64,000 nucleotides of DNA from Thermodesulfobacterium hveragerdense DSM 12571 (GCF_000423845.1 NZ_AUIT01000003.1:1-64000), one strand, 5' to 3'. Positions 1-8,870 are shown, counted from the stretch's first letter. Notes: generated from the letters alone by a model not told the origin. Program-made: numbers and translations.

Positions 1-210
1 AGAGATACCAAGGTTACCTAAGAAACAGGCAAGTTGTCTTTCATAGTAACCATTAGCTTTATTATCAATACTATCTCTAAGGAATATTTCTCTTTCTTTT
101 TTCATGAGAGCGTTTAAGAGGAGTGCAGCAGCCATTTTGATACCCTCTTTTGATTCAATTTTTGAGATTTCACTTAAAACTTTTTCTAAATCTAAGTCTA
201 AGTTTTCCAT
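1..210 (-). CDS. IS256-type (mutator) transposase, N-terminal 70 residues, cut by window edge
   Basis: Reading leftwards from the ATG at 208-210, 70 codons stay open to the window edge. A GGAGG ribosome site lies about nine bases before the start. The encoded piece has an acidic helical start (MENLDLDLEKVL) and then the segment NGYYERQLACFLGNLGIS, which resembles the NGYxxR...G-L-(x)-VPRDR block near the N-terminus of IS256/mutator transposases. The DDE catalytic residues would lie beyond position 1, so activity cannot be judged. The gene points away from the neighbouring HD/mdh genes. Family assignment is by recognition of this N-terminal block only. Confidence 0.65.
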   Translation of the reverse strand, partial: MENLDLDLEKVLSEISKIESKEGIKMAAALLLNALMKKEREIFLRDSIDNKANGYYERQLACFLGNLGIS

Positions 211-307
211 TTTACAGACCTCCTGGTTAGTTTAGTCTTTTAGGTTTTATGTTATCATTAATTTAAAAAATATTAAAAATTTTTATTATGCCTCTAAAAT
301 ATTTTAT

Positions 308-338
308 TAAAAGACACAATTTATATTCTACTCCCATT
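308..338. repeat. Probable terminal end of the IS256-type element
   Basis: The AT-rich stretch between the transposase start and the truncated HD gene contains AAAAGACACAATTTATATTC followed by TACTCCC. This resembles the inner and outer parts of IS256-family terminal inverted repeats, which often carry TGTGTAAA/TTTACACA-like blocks. The opposite end of the element lies outside the window, so neither the inverted repeat nor a target duplication can be confirmed. The exact outer base is uncertain by a few positions. Confidence 0.3.
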
Positions 339-351
339 TCCCCAGGTAAAT

Positions 352-777
352 TTGGAAGTTGTTTATAAAGGAGCTATGTTGCATGATATAGGCTGTTTTT
401 TTACTTATTTCCCTAAGTTTAATGAAAAAGCTACAGAGCCTTATATTAAGCATGGAATGATAGGTAGACATATCCTTGAGAAGGAGGGGTATTTAGACCT
501 TGCTTTCATTTGTGAAAGACACATAGGGGTAGGGATTACCAAGGAGGAGATTATAGAAAAAAAACTTCCTCTTCCCCCAAGAGATATGGTACCGCAGACC
601 TTAGAAGAAAAAATCATAGCCTTTGCAGATAAATTTTTTTCTAAGGTTCCTGAAAGGGTAGATAAAGAAAAGTCGATAGAGGAGATTAAAAAAGAGCTTA
701 GTAAGCATGGAGAAAAAAAAGTTTGTATCTTTGAAGCTTGGTATAGACAATTTGTTAACAGGGAGGAGAGTTTATGA
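352..777 (+). pseudogene. HD-domain hydrolase, N-terminally truncated by the adjacent insertion element
   Basis: The open frame encodes LHDIG (the HD motif), then HGMIGRHIL and ERHIGVGITKEE, matching the small HDIG proteins that bind metal through several His/Asp residues and usually act on phosphate esters. The TTG at 352 is the only possible start near the frame opening and has no convincing ribosome site. Family members begin about 35-45 residues earlier and carry a first His that is absent here. The frame simply runs back into the insertion-element end at about 340 and stops at 295-297. I infer that the element removed or separated the 5' end. The stop overlaps the mdh start (ATGA), so the two were one operon. 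Substrate unknown. Confidence 0.65.
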
Positions 778-1703
778 GTAAGTTGGCTATTATTGGAGCA
801 GGTGCGGTTGGGACAAGTTGTGCCCATTGGGCGATGGTTAAAAATACTGCCCGAGAGGTCGTGCTTATCGATATCATCCCAGACCTTGCTAAAGGTAAAG
901 CTTTAGATTTGGTGCAAAGTTCTCCCCTTTTTGGATTTTCAGGAAAAATATGGGGTACAGAAGATTTTTCAGCCCTTGAGGGTGCAGACGTAGTGGTGAT
1001 CACCGCTGGTAAGCCAAGACAACCAGGGATGTCAAGGGAAGATCTGATAAGCATTAACGAGAAAATAGTAAGTTCTTGCGCAGAAAATGTTAAAAAATAT
1101 GCCCCTCAAAGCATAGTAATCGTAGTTTCTAACCCTCTTGATGCGATGGTTTATGTAGCCTTTAAGGTAACTGGTTTCTCTAAGGAGAGGGTTATCGGAA
1201 TGGCAGGGGTGCTTGATTCAGCTCGTTATCGCTATTTTTTGGCAGAGGCTTTAGGTGTAAGTCCTAAAGACGTCCAAGCCCTGGTTATGGGAATTCATGG
1301 GGACCTTATGCTTCCTTTGGTGAGATTGGCCAATGTGTCTGGGATCCCTGTTACCGAACTTCTTCCTAAGGAAAAAATAGAAGAGATAGTTTATAGGACT
1401 AAGTTTGGTGGAGGGGAAATCGTTTCTTACCTTAAAACAGGTAGTGCTTTCACTACCCCAGGTCTTTCTGTGATAGAAATGGTAGAAAGTATTTTAAGAG
1501 ACGAAAAGAGGGTGTTAACCTGCTCTGTTTACTTAGAAGGGGAATATGGAATCAAAGGGGTTTTTCTGGGAGTACCTGTGGTTTTAGGAAGAAAAGGGGT
1601 AGAAAGGGTGATAGAGTTCAAACTCTTGCCTGAAGAACAAGAGGCTTTAAAAAAGTGTGCCGAAAATTGTAAAGAACTACTCTCGTATTTGTCTATTAAG
1701 TAA
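774..1703 (+). CDS. mdh: Malate dehydrogenase (LDH-like type)
   Basis: This 309-residue protein oxidises malate to oxaloacetate with NAD in the cytoplasm. Seen: an N-terminal Rossmann loop GAGAVG (8-13) with Asp33 placed for NAD rather than NADP; the mobile loop RQPGMSRED with Arg82 and Arg88; GVLDSAR with Asp148 and Arg151; and the catalytic His in GIHGD (175). Arg in the mobile loop favours malate over lactate. Length is typical of the LDH-like malate dehydrogenase family. The ATG overlaps the stop of the truncated HD gene and follows GGGAGGAG. With the upstream gene broken by an insertion element, the promoter that now drives this gene is unclear. Confidence 0.9.
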   Translation: MSKLAIIGAGAVGTSCAHWAMVKNTAREVVLIDIIPDLAKGKALDLVQSSPLFGFSGKIWGTEDFSALEGADVVVITAGKPRQPGMSREDLISINEKIVSSCAENVKKYAPQSIVIVVSNPLDAMVYVAFKVTGFSKERVIGMAGVLDSARYRYFLAEALGVSPKDVQALVMGIHGDLMLPLVRLANVSGIPVTELLPKEKIEEIVYRTKFGGGEIVSYLKTGSAFTTPGLSVIEMVESILRDEKRVLTCSVYLEGEYGIKGVFLGVPVVLGRKGVERVIEFKLLPEEQEALKKCAENCKELLSYLSIK

Positions 1704-1713
1704 AGGAGGTGCG

Positions 1714-2793
1714 ATGCTAGGTGGTAAACACTTTTTCCCAATCATCTTTATAGCTGTTTGTACTGTTTTGGGTGGTGGCATTTTGTTTTATTTTTATCCT
1801 GAAAAAGGCTATGTTTTTCCGTTATTAGGTGGGGCTGCAAGTTTTTTTCTTGGTGTATTGGTTGTTTTTATAGAAAAAAGAATAAGAGATCTACCGTTTT
1901 TACAGTTGTTAGGTAGCTCCATCGGTTTACTGGTAGGATTAGGGGTCGCTAGGCTTATTTCCTCTATATTCCATCAAGTTTTAGGTAACACGGTTTGGGA
2001 AATTTTTCTCTATATCATGAGTATGTTAGGATTAGGATATTTAGGTCTTGTTCTTGGAGGTAAAAAATTCCAAGAAATAAAAGTTACTGACATGATAGAA
2101 AAAATTTTAGAAAAGATAGTTACTAAGGCTCTTACTCCAATTTCCACCGTTTCTAAAAAATTGGCTAAAAAAGATTCTCAAAGAGATTGGGTTAAAGAAA
2201 ATCTAAAGGTACTTGACACCAGTGCTATAATAGATGGTAGAATTGTAGATGTCGCAAAAGTAGGGTGGCTTGAGGGTAAACTGGTAGTACCTAAGTTTAT
2301 CTTAGAGGAGATTCAATTTTTAGCAGACAGCACTGATCCTATTAAAAGAGAAAGGGGACAAAGGGCTTTAGATTTACTTAACCAATTGAAAAACCTTCCT
2401 AAGGTAGATTTAACAATCGTAGAAACTAACTATCCTAAAATTCCTACCGATGAGAAACTTGTCAAGTTTTGTAAAGATACAGGGGCTAAACTAATTACCA
2501 CAGATTACAACTTAAACAAAATTTGTCAGTTAGAAAAGATAGAGGTGCTTAACATAAACGACCTCTTCTTAGCCATAAGACTTCCAGTACATCCAGGAGA
2601 TGTATTCAAAATTCATATCCTGAAAGAAGGTAAAGAAAAAGGGCAAGGAGTAGGTTATCTTGAAGACGGAAGCATGGTGGTAGTAGAAAACGGAAGGGCT
2701 TTTATAGGAAAAGAGGTAGAGGTGGTGGTAACCAACCTTTTACATTCTTCAAGCGGAAGGATAATTTTTACTCAGATAAAAAAACATGCCTAA
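1714..2793 (+). CDS. Membrane-anchored PIN/TRAM-domain protein (YacL-like)
   Basis: The ATG at 1714 follows AAAGGAGGTGCG, so it is chosen over an in-frame upstream start at 1657. The 359-residue product begins with four hydrophobic segments (about residues 5-130). A PIN domain follows, starting LDTSAIIDGRI, with further acidic residues such as those in TDYNLNKI, the usual metal-binding set of PIN nucleases. The C-terminal about 60 residues form a TRAM-type RNA-binding domain (GQGVGYLEDGSMVVVEN). Same order of domains as Bacillus YacL. Likely a membrane-tethered RNase; its substrate is not known. It overlaps mutL by eight bases. Confidence 0.85.
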   Translation: MLGGKHFFPIIFIAVCTVLGGGILFYFYPEKGYVFPLLGGAASFFLGVLVVFIEKRIRDLPFLQLLGSSIGLLVGLGVARLISSIFHQVLGNTVWEIFLYIMSMLGLGYLGLVLGGKKFQEIKVTDMIEKILEKIVTKALTPISTVSKKLAKKDSQRDWVKENLKVLDTSAIIDGRIVDVAKVGWLEGKLVVPKFILEEIQFLADSTDPIKRERGQRALDLLNQLKNLPKVDLTIVETNYPKIPTDEKLVKFCKDTGAKLITTDYNLNKICQLEKIEVLNINDLFLAIRLPVHPGDVFKIHILKEGKEKGQGVGYLEDGSMVVVENGRAFIGKEVEVVVTNLLHSSSGRIIFTQIKKHA

Positions 2794-4471
2794 AATTTCG
2801 ATTTTACCAGAAGAGATAAGAGGGAAAATAGCCGCAGGAGAGGTGGTAGAAAGACCTGCCTCTGTGGTAAAGGAATTGGTAGAAAACTCTTTTGATGCTC
2901 AGGCTTCTTATATCAGGGTGATACTAAAAGAGGGAGGGTTAAAAGAGATCTCTGTTTATGACGACGGAGAAGGGATGGATTTAGAAGATTTAAAGCTTTG
3001 TTATTATCATTTTGCTACCAGTAAGATAAAAAATCTTGCTGATGTTTTTAAGATAGTTACCTATGGATTTAGAGGCGAAGCCCTTGCCAGTATCGCCCAA
3101 GTTTCAAGGATGTCGATAGCAAGCCGAAGAGAGGGACAGGATATAGCCTATCAGATAGAGGTTGAAGGAGGCCAAGAGTTAAACATAAAGCCTGTTAACC
3201 TTAAAAAAGGAACTCTGGTAGTGGTAAGAGATCTGTTTTTTAACCTACCTGCAAGAAAAGCCTTTCTTAGGTCTCCTAAGACAGAAACCTTAAAAATAAC
3301 AGAAGTTTTTAGAGGGTTGTGTCTTTCCCATCCTGAAATCAGGTTTGAGCTTAAAGCCCAGGACGAAAAAGAAAAGATACTTTTTTCATGGGAAGGGGGA
3401 TCTTTACAAGGGCTTTTACAAAAAATAACAGGAATCGATCAGAAATATTTTAAAGAGGTTCGATTAGAAATTCCACCCTATGTGGTAGACTTGATCCTTA
3501 CTGATACCTCTTATACCCTTCCTCATACGAAATATATCTGGATGTTTGTAAATCAAAGATGGATAAAAGACGAGAAGATAGTTAAAATTTTTATCAGTGC
3601 GTTAAAACCATTTTACGGAAATCTTGGCTTCCCGGCAGGAGTTGTTTTTATTAAAGCCCCCTATCATCTGATAGATGTAAACGTACATCCTGCTAAATGG
3701 GAGGTAAGGTTTAAAGATGAAAAAGCCTTACATCAAATGTTGAGTTCTGCTGTAGAAAAGATTTTTTTTGAGAAAAAGTTTTTTTACCGAGAAACTTTTT
3801 CTGACGAAAAGTTAAAGACCAAAGAAGACATTTTGGACTATAAAAAGGATTGGCAACCTTTGGTTTCTTCAAGAAAAGGATCTTTCTCCGCCTCTGAGTT
3901 TCAACTATCAACGTTTAAAACCAGGGATTTTAAATACTTAGGAAGTTTTTTGCAAACCTATCTCTTGGTAGAAAGAGGAGACACACTTTACTTGATAGAC
4001 CAGCATGCCCTTTCAGAACGCTTGATGTTTGAAGAAATAAAAAGGCGGTATAAGAAAGGAGCTTCTCAAGAATGTCTGTTTCCTTTGCCTTTAAGATTGA
4101 CCCAAGAGGGATTAACTAACTTTAAAAATAAAAAGAAAGCCTTGGAAGAGATGGGGTTTGGTTTTGAGGTGACTGAGGATAAAGTTTTTTTAACCAAAGT
4201 CCCTACAGGTTTTGATGAGGAAGTGAGAGAGGTGTTAGAAGACCTTTTAGAAAATGATTTTGGGGATCCTAAGGTTTTATTAGATGAGGTTTTGGTAGGT
4301 TATGCTTGCAGGCTTGCTAAGAAAAAAGGAGACTTTCTGCATGAAGCTGAGTTGTATCAGTTATTAGATAAGTTTTTTGAAGATAAACTTCAAACCTGTC
4401 CTCATGGGCGTCCTCTTTATTGGATGATCGAAGCTTCTGAAATAGAAAAAAGGTTGAAGCGTAAGCTATGA
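2786..4471 (+). CDS. mutL: DNA mismatch repair protein MutL (endonuclease type)
   Basis: MutL couples mismatch recognition to strand incision. The N-terminal GHKL ATPase motifs are all present: KELVENSFDA with the catalytic Glu, DDGEGM, and YGFRGEALASI. The C-terminal domain has DQHALSERLMFEE near residues 405-417, the endonuclease metal-site motif DQHAx2Ex4E. It also has ACRLAKKKGD and CPHGRP, which complete the site. So this is a nicking MutL, as in bacteria that lack MutH. At 561 residues it is slightly short because the linker between domains is small. It overlaps both the PIN/TRAM gene and miaA, so the run is co-transcribed. Confidence 0.93.
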   Translation: MPKISILPEEIRGKIAAGEVVERPASVVKELVENSFDAQASYIRVILKEGGLKEISVYDDGEGMDLEDLKLCYYHFATSKIKNLADVFKIVTYGFRGEALASIAQVSRMSIASRREGQDIAYQIEVEGGQELNIKPVNLKKGTLVVVRDLFFNLPARKAFLRSPKTETLKITEVFRGLCLSHPEIRFELKAQDEKEKILFSWEGGSLQGLLQKITGIDQKYFKEVRLEIPPYVVDLILTDTSYTLPHTKYIWMFVNQRWIKDEKIVKIFISALKPFYGNLGFPAGVVFIKAPYHLIDVNVHPAKWEVRFKDEKALHQMLSSAVEKIFFEKKFFYRETFSDEKLKTKEDILDYKKDWQPLVSSRKGSFSASEFQLSTFKTRDFKYLGSFLQTYLLVERGDTLYLIDQHALSERLMFEEIKRRYKKGASQECLFPLPLRLTQEGLTNFKNKKKALEEMGFGFEVTEDKVFLTKVPTGFDEEVREVLEDLLENDFGDPKVLLDEVLVGYACRLAKKKGDFLHEAELYQLLDKFFEDKLQTCPHGRPLYWMIEASEIEKRLKRKL

Positions 4472-5388
4472 AGATACAGGGATTGGTGGTCTTAGGACCC
4501 ACTGGAGTAGGGAAGTCTGAGGTAGGGTTGTTTTTAGCCAAACATTTAGACGGAGAAATCATAAACTTTGATTCTCTACAGTTTTATAAAGAGTTGAACA
4601 TAGGCACAGCTAAACCTACAGAAAAAGAGAAAAAAGAGGTTCCTCATCATCTTTATGATGTTTTAGACTTAGAAGAAGAGTTTAACGCCGCAAGGTTTGT
4701 AGACTTAGCTGATAAGATTATAGCCGAGATACTGACCAGGGGGAAGCTTCCTATCTTAGTTGGTGGTACAGGACTTTATCTTAGGGCGTTAGAATATGGC
4801 CTTTTCCCGGTAGAGATCCCTGAGAACATCAGAAAAGAAATCCAAAAAAAGGCAGAACAAAATTTAGAGGAATTATATGAAGAGCTTAAGAAGGTTGACC
4901 CTGAATATGCCCACAAAATTTCGTGTAAAGATAAAGTAAGGATTACCAGGGCTATGGAGGTCTTCTATACCACCGGAAAGCCTTTTTCCTCTTTTCATAA
5001 GGAAAATCCATTTTTTAACAAAAAGCGGTATAATTTTTTGAAAATAGGGTTGATTTTACCAAGAAAAGAGCTTTATCAACGGATAAATCAAAGGGTTCTC
5101 AAGATGGTCGAGACAGGGTGGATACAGGAGGTTAAAGGGCTTTTGGAAAGAGGTTTTGGTCCTTATTTGAAGGTGTTTAAAGCGATAGGTTATGGATACT
5201 TGGTAAAATATTTAGAAGGAGAGCTTAGCTTAGATGAGGCCATAACTCTCATTCAAAGAGATACAAGACGTTATGCCAAAAGACAGATTACCTGGTTTAA
5301 AAAAGAACCGGATGTAGTTTGGTTTTTGCCTAAAGAAAAAGAAAAAATATTAAACTGGGTAAAAGAGAGGTTATCATGGAAAGCATGA
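4468..5388 (+). CDS. miaA: tRNA dimethylallyltransferase
   Basis: MiaA adds an isopentenyl group to A37 of tRNAs that read UNN codons. The 306-residue protein carries the P-loop GPTGVGKS (10-17), DSLQFYKELNIGTAKPT with the catalytic Asp and substrate loop, VGGTGLYLRAL, and the C-terminal QRDTRRYAKRQ/TWFK block that contacts tRNA. The length is standard. The ATG overlaps the mutL stop (ATGA). The mutL-miaA order recurs in many bacteria. The stop overlaps the start of yicC. Confidence 0.95.
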   Translation: MKIQGLVVLGPTGVGKSEVGLFLAKHLDGEIINFDSLQFYKELNIGTAKPTEKEKKEVPHHLYDVLDLEEEFNAARFVDLADKIIAEILTRGKLPILVGGTGLYLRALEYGLFPVEIPENIRKEIQKKAEQNLEELYEELKKVDPEYAHKISCKDKVRITRAMEVFYTTGKPFSSFHKENPFFNKKRYNFLKIGLILPRKELYQRINQRVLKMVETGWIQEVKGLLERGFGPYLKVFKAIGYGYLVKYLEGELSLDEAITLIQRDTRRYAKRQITWFKKEPDVVWFLPKEKEKILNWVKERLSWKA

Positions 5389-6257
5389 CAGGTTTTGGTA
5401 AAGCCAGTTTTCAGATAGATAGTTTTAAGGTTACGGTGTACATAAAAAGTGTAAATTCGAAATATTTAGACCTTTCTTTAAAATTACCTAAAAGGTATAC
5501 CTTTTTAGAAGAAAAGATAAGAAAACTGATAATAGAGCAAGTTTCTCGTGGAAAATTAGAAGTTCTGATAAAGCATACAGGAATTCCTGCGGAGGGGAGA
5601 GAAGTCTTTTTAGACCTTCAGACAGCTTTAAACCTTAAACAGGCCTTGGAAAGATTAAAAGAAACCTTAGATTTTGAAGAAGGATTAACCCTTTCCGATT
5701 TTTTGAGGTTTAGAGAATATCTTATGTTAGAGGATAAAGAAGAGGAGGTTGATAAACTTTGGGAAGAGGTTTACCCACCTTTAAAGGAGGCTTTAGAACA
5801 ACTTAAAGCCTCAAGGGTAAAAGAGGGGACGTATTTAAAGAGGGTATTAAAAAAACACTTAGAAGACCTAAAGAGACAGATAACTGAAATCGAAACCTTA
5901 AAACCTCAGGTAATCCAAGAGAACACCGAAAAATTAAGACTTAGGCTTCAAAAACTTGCAGAAGAGATAGGAGTTAGAGATTTAGACGAAAACAGGTTTT
6001 ATCAGGAACTGGTATATCTTCTTGATAAGATGGATTTTACCGAAGAACTAAACAGACTAAAGGTTCATCTTAAACATTTTGAAGAGACCTTAGAAGAATA
6101 TTTCCCAGGGAAAAAGCTTGACTTTTTATGTCAGGAAATGTTTAGAGAGATTAATACTTTGTCTAACAAAGCACAGTCCTCTGCCATTTCTTTGGTAGCG
6201 GTAAGGATAAAGGATTTGATAGAAAAACTAAGAGAACAGGTTCAAAATATAGCTTAA
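5376..6257 (+). CDS. yicC: YicC-family endoribonuclease
   Basis: The 293-residue protein begins MESMTGFGKA, the invariant YicC opening, and ends with DFLCQEMFREINTLSNKA, the DUF1732 signature. The middle is a long charged helical region (about residues 120-220). YicC proteins are oligomeric RNases; E. coli YicC degrades the small RNA RyhB. The start overlaps the miaA end by 13 bases, which fixes it to the ATG at 5376. The physiological target here is unknown. Confidence 0.88.
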   Translation: MESMTGFGKASFQIDSFKVTVYIKSVNSKYLDLSLKLPKRYTFLEEKIRKLIIEQVSRGKLEVLIKHTGIPAEGREVFLDLQTALNLKQALERLKETLDFEEGLTLSDFLRFREYLMLEDKEEEVDKLWEEVYPPLKEALEQLKASRVKEGTYLKRVLKKHLEDLKRQITEIETLKPQVIQENTEKLRLRLQKLAEEIGVRDLDENRFYQELVYLLDKMDFTEELNRLKVHLKHFEETLEEYFPGKKLDFLCQEMFREINTLSNKAQSSAISLVAVRIKDLIEKLREQVQNIA

Positions 6258-6274
6258 TTTTTAGGAGGGAGAAA

Positions 6275-7150
6275 TTGTTGTCCAAGCTTAAAATTTATTC
6301 AGACCTTTTAAAGTTTGAACACACAATTTTTGCCCTTCCTTTTGGCCTGGCAAGTGTATTTTTACTCTATAAAGAAGTTCCTTCTTGGAAAAAAATCATC
6401 GCTATTTTAATAGCTATGATCTCAGCCAGAACCTTAGGGATGGCTTTAAACAGGTTAGTTGATAAACCCTTTGATGAAAAAAATCCGAGAACCAAGATCT
6501 GGCCTCATGCAAGCGGCTTGGTAAAAGATTGGGAAATAAAACTTCTTATTTTTATTAGCGGCTTGGTTTTTATAGGAAGTTGTTATGCTATTAACCTGTT
6601 AGCTTTAGCCTTAAGTCCGGTGGTGATTTTTTTCTTATGGTTTTATCCGTATGCTAAAAGGATAACCTATTTTCCTCATTTAGTGCTTGGGGTGGTTTAC
6701 TTTCTTATTCCAATAGCCGTAGATGTAGCTTTAAACGAAAGGGTTAGTGCGATTGCCTTTTGGTTAGGTTTGGCTATGGGGTCCTGGGTTTCTGGTTTTG
6801 ATGTGCTTTATAGCCTGCAGGATTATGAGTTTGATAAAACAATAGGGCTTAAGTCTATTCCTGTAAGATTTGGGATAGCCAAAGCCCTTAAAATATCGAG
6901 ACTTCTTCATGGTCTTACCTTCTTTTCGTTAGTTTCAGTAGGGTTAGTTTATCCTAAGACTACCTGGGTTTATTATTTTGGCCTTTTATTGATCACCCTT
7001 TTTTTGGTCTATCAGCATCGTTTGATAACCGAAAAAGATCTTTCCAAGATAAATAAGGCTTTTTTTACGGTAAATGGTTGTATCAGTTTTGTTTTTTTGT
7101 TAGTGGTTGTTCTAAACGAGTTGTACTATACTTTTGGGCTAAAAGGATAG
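6275..7150 (+). CDS. UbiA-type prenyltransferase (probable menaquinone-pathway aromatic prenyltransferase)
   Basis: The product is an integral membrane protein of about 291 residues with eight or so hydrophobic segments. The first Asp-rich motif NRLVDKPFD (59-67) and the second, DYEFDKTIG (near 185), bind the magnesium-diphosphate of the prenyl donor. It resembles the 4-hydroxybenzoate/futalosine-route enzymes (UbiA/MqnP) more than heme O or chlorophyll synthases. In an anaerobe this points to menaquinone synthesis, but no other menaquinone gene lies here, so the acceptor is inferred. The start is TTG at 6275 or 6278 behind AGGAGGGAG; both give nearly the same protein. Confidence 0.8.
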   Translation: MLSKLKIYSDLLKFEHTIFALPFGLASVFLLYKEVPSWKKIIAILIAMISARTLGMALNRLVDKPFDEKNPRTKIWPHASGLVKDWEIKLLIFISGLVFIGSCYAINLLALALSPVVIFFLWFYPYAKRITYFPHLVLGVVYFLIPIAVDVALNERVSAIAFWLGLAMGSWVSGFDVLYSLQDYEFDKTIGLKSIPVRFGIAKALKISRLLHGLTFFSLVSVGLVYPKTTWVYYFGLLLITLFLVYQHRLITEKDLSKINKAFFTVNGCISFVFLLVVVLNELYYTFGLKG

Positions 7151-7942
7151 ATGAAAGTATTAGCTTTTATCAACCAAAAAGGTGGGGTAGGAAAAACTAC
7201 GGTATGTGTTAACCTTGCCCGGGCTTTAACCTTGGAAGGGTTTAAGGTTTTAGTGATAGATTTTGACCCTCAGGCCAACGCCTCAAGTGGTTTAGGAGTT
7301 AGGGTCAAAAAACAACAAAGCATCTATCAGGCAATCATAGAAGAAAATGTAGAGCCTTTTATCAAACAGCCGTTTTCAGGTCTCTATCTTTTGCCTTCTT
7401 CGATAGACCTTGTAGGGCTTGAGATAGAGTTGGTAGACTATCCTCAAAGAGAATATGTGCTTAGAAACCTTATTGAAAAAGGGACTTATTTACAACAACC
7501 TATAAAAGAGTTTTTCGATTTTATTTTTATCGATTCACCCCCTTCTCTTGGTTTGACAACCGTTAACATCCTAACAGCTTCTCATGGGGTGGTTATACCT
7601 CTTCAGTGCGAATACTATGCTCTGGAAGGACTATCTTTATTGGTAAAAACCATAAAGGGAATTAAAAAAAGTTTAAACCCTGAATTGATGCTCTTTGGGT
7701 TGGTTTTAACGATGTATGACGGAAGAAACCGCCTTTCTCATGAAGTAGCTGAGGAAGCAGAAAAACATTTTAAATGGATTATTTTTAAGACTCGCATCCC
7801 AAGAAGTGTAAAGGTTAGTGAGGCTCAGAGTTTTGGAAAACCTGTTCTCGATTATGATAGACAAAACAGGGTCTCCCTTGCGTTTAAAGAGTTATCCTTA
7901 GAGTTTTTAGATAGGATAAAGGAGAGACAAACTTTGGGATAA
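7151..7942 (+). CDS. parA: ParA/Soj-family ATPase
   Basis: The 263-residue protein has the deviant Walker A KGGVGKTT (10-17) with the signature Lys, DFDPQANAS (Walker A' region) and IDSPPSLG (Walker B). This is the layout of chromosomal ParA/Soj ATPases that position DNA or other cargo on the nucleoid. The start lies one base after the prenyltransferase stop. No ParB-like gene follows, which is unusual for a chromosomal partition ATPase; ParB may be elsewhere. The assignment to the family is firm, the partition role is inferred. Confidence 0.85.
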   Translation: MKVLAFINQKGGVGKTTVCVNLARALTLEGFKVLVIDFDPQANASSGLGVRVKKQQSIYQAIIEENVEPFIKQPFSGLYLLPSSIDLVGLEIELVDYPQREYVLRNLIEKGTYLQQPIKEFFDFIFIDSPPSLGLTTVNILTASHGVVIPLQCEYYALEGLSLLVKTIKGIKKSLNPELMLFGLVLTMYDGRNRLSHEVAEEAEKHFKWIIFKTRIPRSVKVSEAQSFGKPVLDYDRQNRVSLAFKELSLEFLDRIKERQTLG

Positions 7943-7975
7943 GAGGTAAGTAGTGTTAGATCAACTTTTTTGCTA

Positions 7976-8005
7976 TTGAAGATTTACGAGAATGTGAAAT
8001 AATAT
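7976..8005 (+). promoter_or_regulatory. Candidate sigma-70 promoter for the phosphatidyltransferase-hypC-hypD run
   Basis: TTGAAG at 7976-7981 and TAATAT at 8000-8005 are separated by 18 bases. They sit in the 91-base gap after parA, about 30 bases before the next start codon. Read by eye; not tested. Confidence 0.4.
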
Positions 8006-8033
8006 AAAAACTAAAAGTTAGAAAGGTTTTAAC

Positions 8034-8627
8034 ATGTCAAAGATAAACTTAAGCGAGACTGCCAGAAATTTAGCCCAACCAATATTGTTTCCTTTGGTAA
8101 AAGTACTCTCTGGTCTTAACGTCCATCCCAATGCTATCACCATTCTTTGTTTTTTAGGGTTTGTTTTAAGTTCCTTTTTTATAGCCTATGGAGAGTTTGT
8201 GGTAGCTGGGATTTTACTCCTTCTTTTTGCTCCTCTTGATGCCTTAGATGGTGCTTTAGCCAGGTTTACCAACAAAGTCTCACCTTTTGGGGCTTTTTTA
8301 GACTCAACTTTAGACCGATATGGAGAAATATTTATATTTTTTAGTTTTTGTTATTATTTTATTGCCTATAATCAGCCTTATCAGGCTCTTCTAAGTTTCT
8401 TAGGGATTACAGGGTCTTTGATGGTAAGCTATACCCGAGCAAGAGCAGAAGGGGTAGGGTTTGAATGTAAAATCGGAATGTTTACAAGGTTTGAAAGGAT
8501 TAGCTTTATGATAATAGCCCTTATTTTTGATCTAATCACGTTGTTTTTGGTGGTAATTTCAGTTTTTACACATTTAACTGCCATACAAAGGATTTTATAT
8601 GTATACAAAAATCAAAAGAGGAGTTAA
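8034..8627 (+). CDS. CDP-alcohol phosphatidyltransferase family protein
   Basis: This membrane enzyme of 197 residues transfers a phosphatidyl group from a CDP-activated lipid to an alcohol. The complete family motif DGx2ARx8Gx3Dx3D is present: Asp72, Gly73, Ala76, Arg77, Gly86, Asp90, Asp94. Five to six hydrophobic segments surround it. Length and the N-terminal helix resemble PgsA-like or archaeal-type inositol-phosphate synthases; the alcohol acceptor cannot be told from the sequence. It is followed three bases later by hypC, so it likely shares the hyp transcript without a functional tie. Confidence 0.82.
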   Translation: MSKINLSETARNLAQPILFPLVKVLSGLNVHPNAITILCFLGFVLSSFFIAYGEFVVAGILLLLFAPLDALDGALARFTNKVSPFGAFLDSTLDRYGEIFIFFSFCYYFIAYNQPYQALLSFLGITGSLMVSYTRARAEGVGFECKIGMFTRFERISFMIIALIFDLITLFLVVISVFTHLTAIQRILYVYKNQKRS

Positions 8628-8630
8628 AAG

Positions 8631-8870
8631 ATGTGCTTGGCCTACCCTTATAAAATAGTAGAGGTAAGAGACGAATGGACAGCCGTTGCTGAGGTTCAAG
8701 GAGTAAAAACTGAGGTAGCCCTTCATCTTCTTCCTGAAAAGGTAAAAGAAGGGGATTGGGTGTTGGTGCATGTTGGTTTTGCCATTAAAAAACTTAGTGA
8801 AGAAGAAGCTCAAGAAAGTTTGAGGTACTGGGATGAAATACTTAGGCTCACTCAACCAAACATGGAATAG
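8631..8870 (+). CDS. hypC: Hydrogenase maturation chaperone HypC
   Basis: A 79-residue protein starting MCLAYP, the HypC/HupF signature in which Cys2 binds the Fe(CN)2CO unit during [NiFe] active-site assembly. The rest is a small beta-barrel (EVQGVKTEVALHL, VLVHVGFAIKKL) typical of the family. It acts with HypD, encoded next with an overlap, to deliver iron to the hydrogenase large subunit. That target is probably the product of the leftward hydrogenase genes just downstream (10060-12720). Confidence 0.93.
   Translation: MCLAYPYKIVEVRDEWTAVAEVQGVKTEVALHLLPEKVKEGDWVLVHVGFAIKKLSEEEAQESLRYWDEILRLTQPNME

Noticed and set aside
755-1054. Leftward open frame opposite mdh
   Set aside because: No family features or ribosome site, and mdh is certain on the other strand. 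Similar opposite-strand frames throughout the window were rejected for the same reason.
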